NCBI RefSeq assembly: GCF_050947875.1
Contig: NC_134569.1
Coordinates: 206,698,127-206,762,126, forward strand
Direction of reading: 5' to 3'
Origin: Dermacentor variabilis
Taxonomy: Eukaryota; Arthropoda; Arachnida; Ixodida; Ixodidae
DNA length: 64,000 nucleotides
Shown: positions 1-8,750 of the stretch, piece after piece
Layout of the letters: every line of letters begins with the position of its first letter
Position numbering within the stretch: position 1 is the first letter of the stretch
Notes under the pieces: generated by a model
What the model was told of the DNA's origin: nothing
The model's database searches: none
What the model saw: the letters and a program-made list of their open reading frames with translations, nothing else
Translations under genes and position numbers: made by a program

Positions 1-216
1 CAACACATATCGCGACGACGCCTGCCCGTCCAGCGGGCAGACCTCCACTCTATAGCACAATTGCTCCGGGAGTGCGCGTCGCGATACCCCAAGTTCAACA
101 GGGAGGAGTGGGACTCGCGTTTGCGTGGCCCCGCTCTAGACAAGCAAATCCTGGCTGTCCGGCGTGCCCGTGACCGGGCCGGTGGGCTAGACCTGCCTGT
201 CCTGACGTGGGACTAG
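1..216 (+). CDS. C-terminal tail of an RNase H-type LINE ORF2 (cut by window edge)
   Basis: Frame 1 is open from the window edge to a TAG at 214-216. The last third reads as a charged tail (EEWDSRLRGP, then VRRARDRAGGLDLPVLTWD) of the kind that ends RNase H-bearing tick LINE polyproteins, where a conserved Trp-Glu-x-x-Leu block and an Arg/Ala-rich helix follow the zinc-like domain. The stop is followed by a short GC-rich 3' region and an AATAAA signal at 255-260, as expected at a LINE 3' end. The catalytic part lies outside the window. The family assignment is from recall of similar sequences, not from a search. It could be the same broad LINE class as the copies at 11431-13395 and 61200-62138. 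Confidence 0.55.
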   Translation, partial: QHISRRRLPVQRADLHSIAQLLRECASRYPKFNREEWDSRLRGPALDKQILAVRRARDRAGGLDLPVLTWD

Positions 217-254
217 CCGGGTGCGCGACGAGTTCGCGTCCTCACCGGAACTCC

Positions 255-260
255 AATAAA
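255..260 (+). terminator. AATAAA poly(A) signal of the LINE tail
   Basis: AATAAA lies 38 bp after the stop codon of the LINE tail and is followed by GTTCTTTCACTCACTT, resembling the short AATAAAGTT-type ends of other LINE copies in this window (for example 62112-62138). Confidence 0.5.
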
Positions 261-621
261 GTTCTTTCACTCACTTGTCAGCCTTGTCATTCTCACTGCC
301 GCGCGCACGGAACGCCTTTCTAACATTATTGCAATCGAAAATGTCGTGTCTCGTTTACGGCTGCACCTCCCGTGACCATCCCAGCAGCGCAATGCGGATT
401 TTCTGATTTCCGTTGGTAAAATGCGATCAACAGCGCCGTGAAGCCTGGATTAGGGCTGCACTTTGTGACATGTATGTATTGGCATATGCAGTTTAACTCT
501 GTTTTTGTCCTTACCGACTCACACGAGTAATCTCGACGAAGACGCAAATGTATGTTTGAGCTAGCGAAACAAAGTATCTCTGAGCTCGCGCGACCTGGTT
601 GACTGAAACGCGAAGTGTATG

Positions 622-623
<2 letters not shown>

Positions 624-702
<79 letters not shown>
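624..702. repeat. (TA)n microsatellite
   Basis: About 38 uninterrupted TA dinucleotides, preceded by a short TGTATGTATG transition. It makes the Tyr-Ile 'proteins' that appear on both strands here, which are not genes. A second, longer (TA)n tract lies at 37301-37391. Confidence 0.97.
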
Positions 703-707
<5 letters not shown>

Positions 708-1260
708 GTGCGTCCGCCGCTAGAACGCCGTCACTTCGCAACTTCACGACGTGCACACTTGCAGCTTTATAAACGTTCAGTGAATGCTCGTGATGTCAGC
801 GTAGTTATCTGTCGGAGCCATGCTCACCTGCACTGCCGGGCTGACGTGGGAAACAGCGCGCACTGTGGGTGTAGCTGATAGTGCTATTTAGCAATAGTTG
901 CTAGTTGTCGTTTCGTCATTCTTGTCGACACTAAGTAATATTTACTTGCAGGTGGCTTTCGTGTTCATTTAGCGAATCGGGATGTAGTACAGTATGTACT
1001 AAGGCTCATTTTCCTGTGCGGCATCTCCTGGAGTCGAGTGGCTCGGCTTATTGTGTAACTGACACATTTCAGGGGTGCCTTCGCCGTCGCCCACACATCT
1101 GGACTTCATACTGACACGTGTACTTGTTTATCTTTTTCGAGTGACCACTTTTCACCACCAAACAATTGTTATCACTCAGCGCAGGACGCGCCCGCATGTA
1201 TCGGAAGTTTCTCGGATATTAACGATCATTATATCCGCTGTCTGCTGTCGCCGAACCTTG

Positions 1261-1531
1261 TGTAATCTTATTGCATGCATGCGCGACGCGAATGGTGTAG
1301 AACTTTCTGGAAGACACGCGGGCACCAGCGATTACTCTCGAACGTTCGATAAAAGCTGACGCGCTTGACCTGCTGATCAGATTTCGACGATCGCCGACTG
1401 TGTTCGCCGCTCGTTGTGCGGTTGTGCTTTAAGTGTAGCCTGTTTATGTGGGCACAGGTTCGGTCAATAAAAGTTAATTTCGTCGTTCACAGTATTGCTA
1501 TTGAGTTCTTTGCGGTCACTACTACGTGACA
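1261..1531 (+). mobile_element. probable solo LTR (Ty3/gypsy type)
   Basis: The stretch begins TGTAATC and ends CTACTACGTGACA, giving TG...CA ends. It has a TATA-like CGATAAAAGC at 1347-1356 and an AATAAA at 1466-1471, about 115 bp downstream, the spacing expected of U3-R-U5. No primer-binding site, polypurine tract or pol frame adjoins it, so it would be a solo LTR. The 3' end is the firmer boundary. I could not find a matching target-site duplication at the proposed 5' end, so the true start may be elsewhere between about 1200 and 1280. Similarity to tick gypsy LTRs is recalled, not checked. Confidence 0.45.
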
Positions 1532-1934
1532 ATACCGACGCTGTTTGTGTACACGCATCAGTTAAAAAAAAATAACAAATAAAAGACGCGGTCGCCCGCT
1601 GTGTTCGTACAGCGGCAAATTCCAAGAGGAAGACAGGCGCCTCACAAACAGGAGGTATCACCGATTTTGGTCACCCTGACCGTTTTCCGGTATCTTTATA
1701 TATGTACACACATTTTACGTGGGTAAATAACGTATGCAACTTCGCATTCTGTTGGCCTCCCGACTGCCTGTCTGTGTATGTACGCCTAGCACTATTGCAC
1801 ACCATAAAGCAATACATGCAGTGGTGAATCATCCACCCTAAATTCACCATAAGAACTACACTTCATGCCCTATTCCAGTCATACGTTTTTTGCGTACTCA
1901 TACTGTTTTATTACTTGTTAACTTTACGCCACAG

Positions 1935-2009
1935 CTGCAGCAGTTTCAGGAAAAGGAGGCGCCTGCAAAGCGTGGCCGAAGCTCTTCTTCCAGCCGTTCG
2001 TCACGCTAA
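1935..2009 (+). CDS. possible terminal coding exon, RS-rich C-terminus
   Basis: A good 3' splice acceptor (pyrimidine-rich TACTGTTTTATTACTTG, a TTAAC branch-like motif, then CCACAG at 1929-1934) is followed directly by 24 open codons ending in TAA at 2007-2009. The peptide begins LQQFQEKEAPAKRG and ends RSSSSSRSSR, a basic/serine tail typical of nuclear RNA-binding or splicing proteins. It is not mobile-element-like and is far too short to stand out as an ORF. An AATAAA at 2268-2273 would give a 3' UTR of about 260 bp. I do not recognise the protein and see no upstream exon in the window. A chance acceptor before a short open stretch is the main alternative. Confidence 0.3.
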   Translation: MQQFQEKEAPAKRGRSSSSSRSSR

Positions 2010-2185
2010 AGAAACCTCCGGGTACAAAGCATTCACGAGCGGGCTCCATGACTAGCACACGATGACAAAATATGACGGCGCGTACACGTTGTTTCGGTCT
2101 TGTCTCACACCAGTCTCACACGCTGCTTGTTTGGTCACGAGTGGGGCGGCTGTCGCGGCGCGCAGCGGCGTCTGCCAAATTGTTT

Positions 2186-2273
2186 CTATTGGCCACCGCA
2201 CGATGGCGCCACAATGCATCGCATCTTATCGACATATAAAACAAGTCCAGGTCCTCGTCGAGGCTAAAATAAA
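2186..2273 (+). promoter_or_regulatory. promoter/LTR-like block: inverted CCAAT, TATA box, AATAAA
   Basis: ATTGGCC (inverted CCAAT) near 2189 is followed by CATATAAAACAAG (TATA box about 2234-2240) and by AATAAA at 2268-2273. A TATA box followed closely by a poly(A) signal is what a compact LTR looks like, but I cannot define ends. The AATAAA could instead serve the candidate exon at 1935-2009. Confidence 0.25.
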
Positions 2274-2555
2274 GCAGTCCTCTGATCGTTGGCTGGCTGA
2301 AGTTCGCGAAGCAACTAAAGGGGGTCAAGAGAATTCTGAAATCATATAAGCTGGCTGGGTAAAGCGAATCACAGAAAGTAGGAACAGGTTCACGATGCCG
2401 AGGGAAATTGTTTAGAGGGAGATGACGCTGTGAACTACATTGGTTCAGTTATAGCTGAGTCATTTAGGAAAGACGATAAGGTAATCGCCCCAAATGAGGG
2501 AGCAACACAGGATAGCACAATATAAAACAGCTTAGAACTGAGCAACCTTAACTGG

Positions 2556-2833
2556 AAAAATTGGAGGACGCTTAAGCTTCGCCTTCAAGAGTGGAACGCG
2601 ACAGCGTTCCCGTCGACCCGCCAAGGGGTGTAAGACAATGGGCTACGGCGCAGCAACTACGCGCCCCGCATCGGACGCGGTGAGCGCCGAGCAACGCAGC
2701 GTTCGGCGCGACAACGAAATGTGCGCCTGAGCAAGCGACGCACACCTGAGCCTTAGAAACAGCTCGTTTCTAAGGCAACACCGCGTTCACTAGAGGCGCT
2801 TTTGTACCGCTTTGAAGCATCGAACTCGTGGCT
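2556..2833 (+). mobile_element. SINE-associated repeat, truncated copy (copy 1)
   Basis: This 278-bp stretch is nearly identical to 42417-42699. Both start at an A-run plus TTGGAGGACGC, share GTAAGACAATGGGCTACGG, and run to CGAACTCGTGGCTCAG. In the second copy the sequence goes on into a tRNA-like head (A box, B box) and a GC-rich tail. Here it stops at GGCTCAG and passes directly into LINE coding sequence, so the tRNA-like part is missing. Confidence 0.8.
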
Positions 2834-4073
2834 CAGTCCATTCCACCTCCGGCTTTCAAGCGTAACGGACGCGGGGTGGCTTGCTCCCATGGAGCGGTTT
2901 CGGCGGCCCAGGCGGGCCGCGGTAACAGGTTTTTCGCTTCTACTGCCGAAGATTATCAGGTTATTCTGCCCAATCTGCCATCCGGACGCATCGTCGCGAA
3001 CACCGTTTTCATGCACGGCGACCCAAGAGCTCGGCCCTACCGTGTCGAAGACTACCGGGACGCTTTGGCCAATCTAGGTGCGCTCCCCGACGTTTTGGTG
3101 TTGGGGGCGTATCAGATGAACCACGTGTGGGCTGTAACAATGACGAGTGCCGACGCCGCTCAGAAATTGCTCACCGCTGTCAACGTGAAGGTAAAAGATC
3201 GCCCATGTTTGCTCATCGATCCGAACAACCGAGAGGTTCGCTTAAAGCTACACTGGTTGCTGCACGGCGTGACCGACGAAGACATTCGTGTGGCCCTGAC
3301 ACCCTACGGGAAAGTGTTGGAGGTGACGCGGGAGAAGTGGCGTGTGCAAGGCGTCACTGAAAAGGGCTCGACGACTCGCTCAGTTGGACTGCAATTGCAT
3401 GGCGACGTCAAAGTCGACGACATTCCACACCAGCTCAAGATAGCCGGAGAGCTGACTCTCGTCGTTGTTCCAGGCCGCGCTCCGCTCTGTCTGCGCTGCA
3501 AGAGCACCGGGCACATACGTCGGGACTGCAAAGTACCTCGCTGCAGTCCTTGTCGCCGCTTCGGCCATGAGGACGCGGATTGCCCAAAGACGTACGCCAG
3601 CGTGACCGGACCAGTCCAGGCAAACGATGCATTGGACCACCTTATGGATGAGGCAGACTCCGAGGAAACAGCAGGAGTGTGCCGAAACCCGACTACTCAA
3701 GAGGGTACCCCGAACACTCACTCCACAGGACGCCCTCCTTGAAGCTCCAGGGAAGCCCGAAGCCGGGCTTCTGCATGAAGCTGTGGAGGACCGGAGTAGG
3801 AAAGCTGCTCCAAGTAGTACCGGCCACACTTTTTCCGGCGAAGCTGTAGAGACTACTCCCGAGGCAGTGCCGATGACAGGCATCGATAGCGACAGCGCCA
3901 GTGCGACCGCAAAGCGGCCCCACGAAGCAGGCGAAAAGGAGAAGGGGCCCAGCGCCCTAGCAACGGACGAGCCGCCTGCGAAAACGACTCCCGTGCGGCG
4001 TCTTTCCCATCGGCTTCGGCCGAACACTTCGACGGAGCGCAAGACGGTGGAAACGCCGCCTTTGCCTCCCTGA
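2834..4073 (+). pseudogene. LINE ORF1 (gag-like, two CCHC knuckles), frameshifted
   Basis: The frame that enters from the SINE junction runs to 3742 and holds an RNA-binding region (VRLKLHWLLHGVTDEDI, RRM-like 'PYGKVLEVTRE') followed by two zinc knuckles, CLRCKSTGHIRRDC and CSPCRRFGHEDADC. The product would coat LINE RNA in a ribonucleoprotein. After the knuckles the plausible C-terminal region (KRPHEAGEKEKGPSA to ETPPLPP) lies in the frame open from 3627 to 4073, so a single frameshift near 3650-3740 separates the two parts. No ATG occurs before the Met of MHGDPRARPY, so the natural N-terminus is probably lost at the SINE junction. Context: ORF2 begins 80 bp downstream. Confidence 0.8.
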
Positions 4074-4155
4074 GGACTGCACCGTGACAAGACACCCAGG
4101 AAAAAAGCGCAGTAGTGAGGTGAGCGTCATGCCCCCGGGTTCTCACCGCCTCGCA

Positions 4156-4842
4156 ATGACGTCTATGGATAGGTCATTTCGTGTGGCCACTTTAAACGTA
4201 CGTGGGCTTGCCTCAAGGAGGAAGCAAAGTCAACTCTATCGACTAGTTAGCGAACATGACCTGGACATTCTAGCAGTACAGGAGACGAAAGTTGAGGGCG
4301 ACGACGAAACCGGGGGCATGGTGCGTCAATTCTTAGCTCGATACTGTGTTATAGTGAGCCATGCTGTGGGAACTTCTTCCGGGTGCGCTTTGTTCATCTG
4401 ACATAGTCTTGGAGCAAAAGTAGAAGCTGTGACGTCATGCCCGTCAGGTCGGCTTATTGTCTGCGATTTTTTATTATCGTCATTGGAATGGCGTGTTATT
4501 TGTTTGTACGCGCCGACTGTCGCTGAGGAAAGACGCAGATTTTTCGATCAGCTGAAACAGTATACCCAGTGTAATAGGCTCCTCATTATTGCCGGTGATT
4601 TTAACTGTGTTCTTTCAGCCCGTGATAAAACTAGCGCCCGACCGTACAAGGATGCAAGCACCATTGCCCTAAGCGATATGATAAGGGACGATGGTTTGGA
4701 AGACGTTGCTGAGTGTCTCGGTGGTGGGAGGACTACGCAGTACACCCACTTTCAGGCAGCCAGCCACGCCCGTCTTGACAGAGTGTATGTGAGCCTTGAT
4801 TTGGTACATATCCAGCTTTTCTGGACACGTACCAACTAGCGC
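4156..4842 (+). pseudogene. LINE ORF2 fragment: endonuclease domain only
   Basis: The start is near MTSMDRSFRVATLNVRGLASR. The domain carries the exonuclease-endonuclease-phosphatase signatures LNVRG (metal-binding Asn), QETKVE (catalytic Glu), IAGDFN (Asp/Asn) and SHARLDRVYVS (the His/Asp end region). It would nick target DNA for target-primed reverse transcription. The frame is interrupted by a TGA at 4399-4401, after SGCALFI, and resumes in the same frame at once with the same domain. It then ends at a stop at 4837-4839, just after the endonuclease C-terminus. No RT domain follows, so the protein is doubly dead. Confidence 0.85.
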
Positions 4843-4850
4843 CCCAAGCG

Positions 4851-5289
4851 GCCCCGGCACGAAGCTAGCGCGTTTTCAATGGAACGAGCGGGTTTTTCGC
4901 GAATAACAAAAGCTGCAGGTCGATTATCAAAAAACGCAGGTGACAGACGTGTTCTGGAAGACAATCCACACGAGCCAAGTGCAGTGATCATTCTATGGCA
5001 CGTAAGAATTTTGTTCCCACAGCGGTTAAAGATTAAGCAATGGAAGCCTATGGAAACGACGAAAATTTGTACTCCATTTTCGAGGCAAGAACCGCGGCTG
5101 TGATTGCACTACGGCTTCTATCGCAATACGCAGTGCAGCGTATGTAGTCCGGAGACTCAGCTTTCGACTGATGCCTAGCTCGACTCTCCACACACGGCGT
5201 AACACTGTTCCCAAAAGCGTTTTTTGTAACACTGTCGTGAAAATTTACGTGGTGTCTATAAAAAGACGTTCGTACGGCTGCGCGAACCC
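4851..5289. other. no gene seen
   Basis: Unassigned sequence after the truncated LINE. Short ORFs on both strands have no recognisable motif. Confidence 0.5.
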
Positions 5290-5380
5290 TTGGAAGCCGT
5301 GGCCGAGCGGTAGAATTGCGCGCACCTTTAGTCACGCTTCGCGGTGGCCGCGGTTCGATTCTCGCTTCGGTCTTCTTTTT
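5290..5380 (+). mobile_element. tRNA-like SINE head
   Basis: GAAGCCGTGGCCGAGCGGTAG at 5290-5310 holds a Pol III A box (TGGCCGAGCGG), and GGTTCGATTCTC at 5352-5363 a B box, with spacing typical of a tRNA-derived promoter. The T-arm and acceptor arms do not pair well, so this is a tRNA-derived SINE head or tRNA pseudogene and not a working tRNA gene. A T-run follows, which could act as a Pol III stop. Confidence 0.55.
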
Positions 5381-5383
5381 TTT

Positions 5384-5570
5384 CCGCATAGGACCTAGTT
5401 TTGTAGTCTCTCACTAGATGGCAGAAACACAAAACCCAACATTTGCTTTCGGTTCTGGTTTTTCAGCGGCGCAGTTTTTTTTTACAGCCGCATAGGACTT
5501 AGTTTTATAGTCTCCCACCAGATGGAAGAAACACAAAACTCATGATTTGCTTTCGGTTCTGGTTTTCCAG
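5384..5570. repeat. tandem duplication, about 83-bp unit, 104-bp period
   Basis: CCGCATAGGACCTAGTTTTG...GGTTTTTCAG (5384-5466) is repeated with a few mismatches at 5488-5570 (CCGCATAGGACTTAGTTTTA...GGTTTTCCAG). Both copies follow a T-run. The unit may be the body of the SINE whose tRNA-like head is at 5290, present twice. Confidence 0.85.
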
Positions 5571-6317
5571 TCGTTCTCTTGAAATATTATGTTTTCTATT
5601 TTTCCTTCCTAAAACACAGCAATGTCGTGTTCATTTGTTAGGTCATCGCATTTATGAAGGTTTTATTCATTGGACATCATAACTAGAAGCTTGCGCAAAG
5701 CTTTGTGCTACGCAAAAAAAAAAAAAAACTTTCGTGCTCGGTAGCGTGGCACCTGAGAGAACAAAATGGCCATTCTTATTGCGTCCTTCTGGAAGGTGCG
5801 TTTTCTTCGACTTTCCCATCTCTTTAATACTCCGAGCGAATGAGGTCAACCTGGGCCACAATGCCACCCGGTGGCCAGTGCCATTTCTACGCAACATTCG
5901 TGCGGAACAAAGTGTCTGCTAAGCTGAGTCGCTGCCCGAACGTTAATTATTTCTAAAGATCCATCCAATTAAGAAATGCACCAAATAGGAGATGTGCAGC
6001 GTGTGGATTAATAGCTACTGGTAATGTGTCCCCTACAGCCAAGTGGTATGAATCCGTAGGTGTGGCCGTAAAAAAATAATTTGAATAAATGTCCCGTGCT
6101 GTGTCTGCCCCGGTCCTCTACTGACGGCTTGGCTAGCCGTCAGTATTTAGGATCAACATATGGCGTCACTCGTTCGGTGCAGTTGCTTTTAATGCGAAGC
6201 ATTCTTTGGTGAGTGCCCCAGTGATCTGGTAGCAAAATCGTGCGAAATCGTGTCTGTAACGCCAAAAAACTTGACGCATTTCCCATATGAATACATAGGT
6301 CTTTATAAAAGGGGGTG
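5571..6317. other. no gene seen; poly(A) tract at 5716-5729
   Basis: An A14 run follows CGCAAAGCTTTGTGCTACGC. No coding motif is visible. GTCCTCTACTGACGGCTTGG / CTAGCCGTCAGTATT at about 6115-6150 forms a short inverted repeat (CTGACGGCT / AGCCGTCAG). Confidence 0.4.
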
Positions 6318-7420
6318 TGGTGGCCAACTTGAAATTGGAAGTGGCGTCAGCACAAATTTGGCCGTGATACAGGGATTGGTCAAGTTGAATGTGGTAGTGA
6401 TATGGGAGTGGCCCAACCTAAATTTGGGGTGAAATGGTAGTGAGCCAAGCTGAATGTGAGGCTGATATGGGGGTGGCTCAACCTAAATTTGAGGTGATAT
6501 AGGGGTGGGTAAGCCTAAGTTTGGGGGAATATGGGGGGTGGGCCATCCTGGATTTGGGGAGGATACGGGGGTGGGAGAACCTAAATTTGGGAGAAATATG
6601 GGGGGTGGGCCACCCTAACCATGGGGCTGATATGGGGCTGGGTGAAGCTGAATCGGGGGTGATACGGGGGTGGGCTAAACTAAATGTGGGAGTGATTTGC
6701 GGTGGGCCATCCTAAATTTGAGGTGATAGAGGGCTGGGCTAGGCTAAGTTTGGGGCTGATATGGGGGTGGGCGAACCTGGATTTGGGGATGATATGGGGG
6801 TGGGCCAACCTAAATTTGGGGCTGACATGGGGTCGGGCTAACCTAACCATAGGGGTGATGCGCGGCTGGTCCAAGCTGAATTGGAGGGTAAAATATGGGT
6901 GGACTAACCTTAGTTGGTGGGCGATTTGCAGTGGGCCATCCTAAATTTGAGGTGATCGAGGGTTGCGCCAGCGTTAGTTTGGGGCTGATATGGGGATGTG
7001 CCAACCTAGATTTTCGGGTGGTATTGGAGTGGGCCAATCTAAATTTGGTGGTGTTGTGGAGGCGGGCCAATCAATATTTGGGGGTGATCCTACCTAAATG
7101 TGGGAGCAATCTCGGGGTCGGCCAATCTGAATTTGGGGGCGATATGGGGGTGGGCCAACCTAAATTTTGGGATGCGTCGGCTCGAAATTTGGAGGACGAT
7201 TTATGGAAATTCGTCTGTGGACCAACTTGAAAATTAGGGGTGGCGCAATTGAAATTCGGGTTTAAGCCAACTTGAGGTTTAAGGCTGGGCAAAAAGAAAA
7301 TAGGGCGTGGCCGACTTTAAACTTGAGGGTGGGCCAATTTAAATTTGAGGGTGTGCCAACTTGAAATTTGGGGGTGGGCCTACTTATTGTTTGGGGTGGG
7401 CCAATTGAAATTTGGGGGCC
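6318..7420. repeat. minisatellite, degenerate ~33-bp unit
   Basis: About 33 degenerate copies of a ~33-bp unit of the form GATATGGGGGTGGGCCAACC TAAATTTGGG. Many units are exactly 33 bp, so the array reads as 11-residue repeats (IWGWANLNLG on plus, RLAHPHISPK on minus). The core at 6690-7010 shows a higher-order repeat: a block starting GATTTGC...GGGCCATCCTAAATTTG at 6694 recurs at 6923, a shift of 229 bp or about seven units. Outer copies are more diverged. The open frames are a by-product of the period being a multiple of three. Confidence 0.93.
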
Positions 7421-8705
7421 TGTTTACGAATAGTTAGACAACACCAGTGGTGTTTCTGCATATTTTTCATCATCGCAAAGTACGTACGTCAATACTTGTT
7501 ACCTATATCCCTCAAGGTGAGCTACCACTCGAGCCTTCCCAGCCCACTGAGCTAATGATGTCATGGGTGTGCTCTCATCGTGACGACTGCGACGTTCAAT
7601 GTGGAGATCCACAAAAACAAATCGCAGACCGAGCTGACCATTTTCACACCAATGACATCGCTAACACTACTCGCTCGTGCTAGACGCAACACAAGCTTAC
7701 AACGATCATAATTAAACTTTCAATCGCACGCTAGTCGACACGTTCTCAGTGCAGAATTTCGTCAATCATCTGGATAGAAACCATGCTGGGTGTTTTACTG
7801 TTATGTTGGGCCGTTTTTCACGAAAGCCTTTCCCACAAAGACAATACATTGACGAGGCAAGCTAGTACATAACTCATACGAAGCAAACGTATAAAGGGTT
7901 ATAGTGATTTCTCAAAAAATATGTTAGGTAAATAAGATTTCAGATGGTATTATTTAGACCGGGCATGACAACGATTTCTTCCCGCCTGTCACAGCGCTTT
8001 CACCGAAAACCTAATCATTTTGCTCAAACGCGTTGCCCCAATACTACATGTGCTGAATGTAGAAAAGTGCGGTGCGTGGTCACAGCTTCAAAGCCAGTCT
8101 ATTTTGTGTACTGTTGTTGATATTGTAGAAATGTGGAGTTTTCCTCTTCATAAGAGCACAAAAAGAAAAAAAATATTACAGATAGTAGCTGAGCGCAAAG
8201 TACATTGGAAGATCTGAAACCAGCAATTATTTTTAATTTGCGGGTTGGTCTTCCCTGCTGGTAGATTGCTGTCCGATCACTTCAACGAAGTTTGTTTGTG
8301 TGCAACTGCAGCAAAAACAAAGATACTACCATTTTATTGCGAGGACCTTTATGCCATTCACACGCACAATAAGGACACCAGATAATTGACACTGTCAGTT
8401 TATAAACTGATTTTGTTTTGCTAATTTCAGTGTAGCGTGGTGTCTGCGAACGGAGTATTTTCTTAGTATCAGTCCAGTGTTAGCAGTGCGAAGCAGTTCG
8501 GTCTATCATCTCCGTGAGGCCATACTAGCCATTGTAGCGCTTGACTCCAGGCCAAGTGCTAAAAACTTGGTGTGCTTCGTCCTATCCGCAGGTGGTCCAT
8601 CCATTCTGTTATGGTGGCCTCCTCCTCATTTTAGCTTCACCATCGCGAGAGTGCGCAGAGAAAGGAAGCTTTCTTCACTATCAGCCCCAGCGGGGTTCCA
8701 CCACT
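7421..8705. other. no gene seen
   Basis: AT-rich DNA without a convincing ORF or repeat. Confidence 0.4.
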
Positions 8706-8734
8706 CGTAACTGCTGCAAATTGCAGCAGTTACG
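8706..8734. repeat. perfect palindrome with 14-bp arms
   Basis: CGTAACTGCTGCAA at 8706-8719 and its exact complement TTGCAGCAGTTACG at 8721-8734 flank one A. The palindrome touches the left target-site duplication of the RTE insertion at 8734. Confidence 0.9.
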
Positions 8735-8750
8735 GCTGGGCATGCTAACT

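Larger units (their letters stand above)
2834..4850 (+). mobile_element. two-ORF LINE, 3'-truncated
   Basis: A gag-like ORF1 (2834-4073) is followed by the start of an ORF2 with an apurinic-type endonuclease (4156-4842). Nothing resembling RT follows, so the copy lacks its 3' part, the reverse of ordinary 5' truncation. A later deletion or a recombination with neighbouring repeats is likely. Its left end is fused to the SINE-associated repeat at 2833/2834. Confidence 0.8.

Noticed and set aside
511..878. ORFs rich in Tyr-Ile at the TA microsatellite
   Set aside because: They are translations of (TA)n on both strands; same for 37162-37489.
5290..5380. tRNA gene
   Set aside because: A and B boxes are present but acceptor and T stems do not pair; a SINE head or pseudogene fits better.
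6521..7230. Open frames of 60-110 codons with WANLNLG-type repeats
   Set aside because: Artefact of a ~33-bp minisatellite, open on both strands at once, with no start context or domain.
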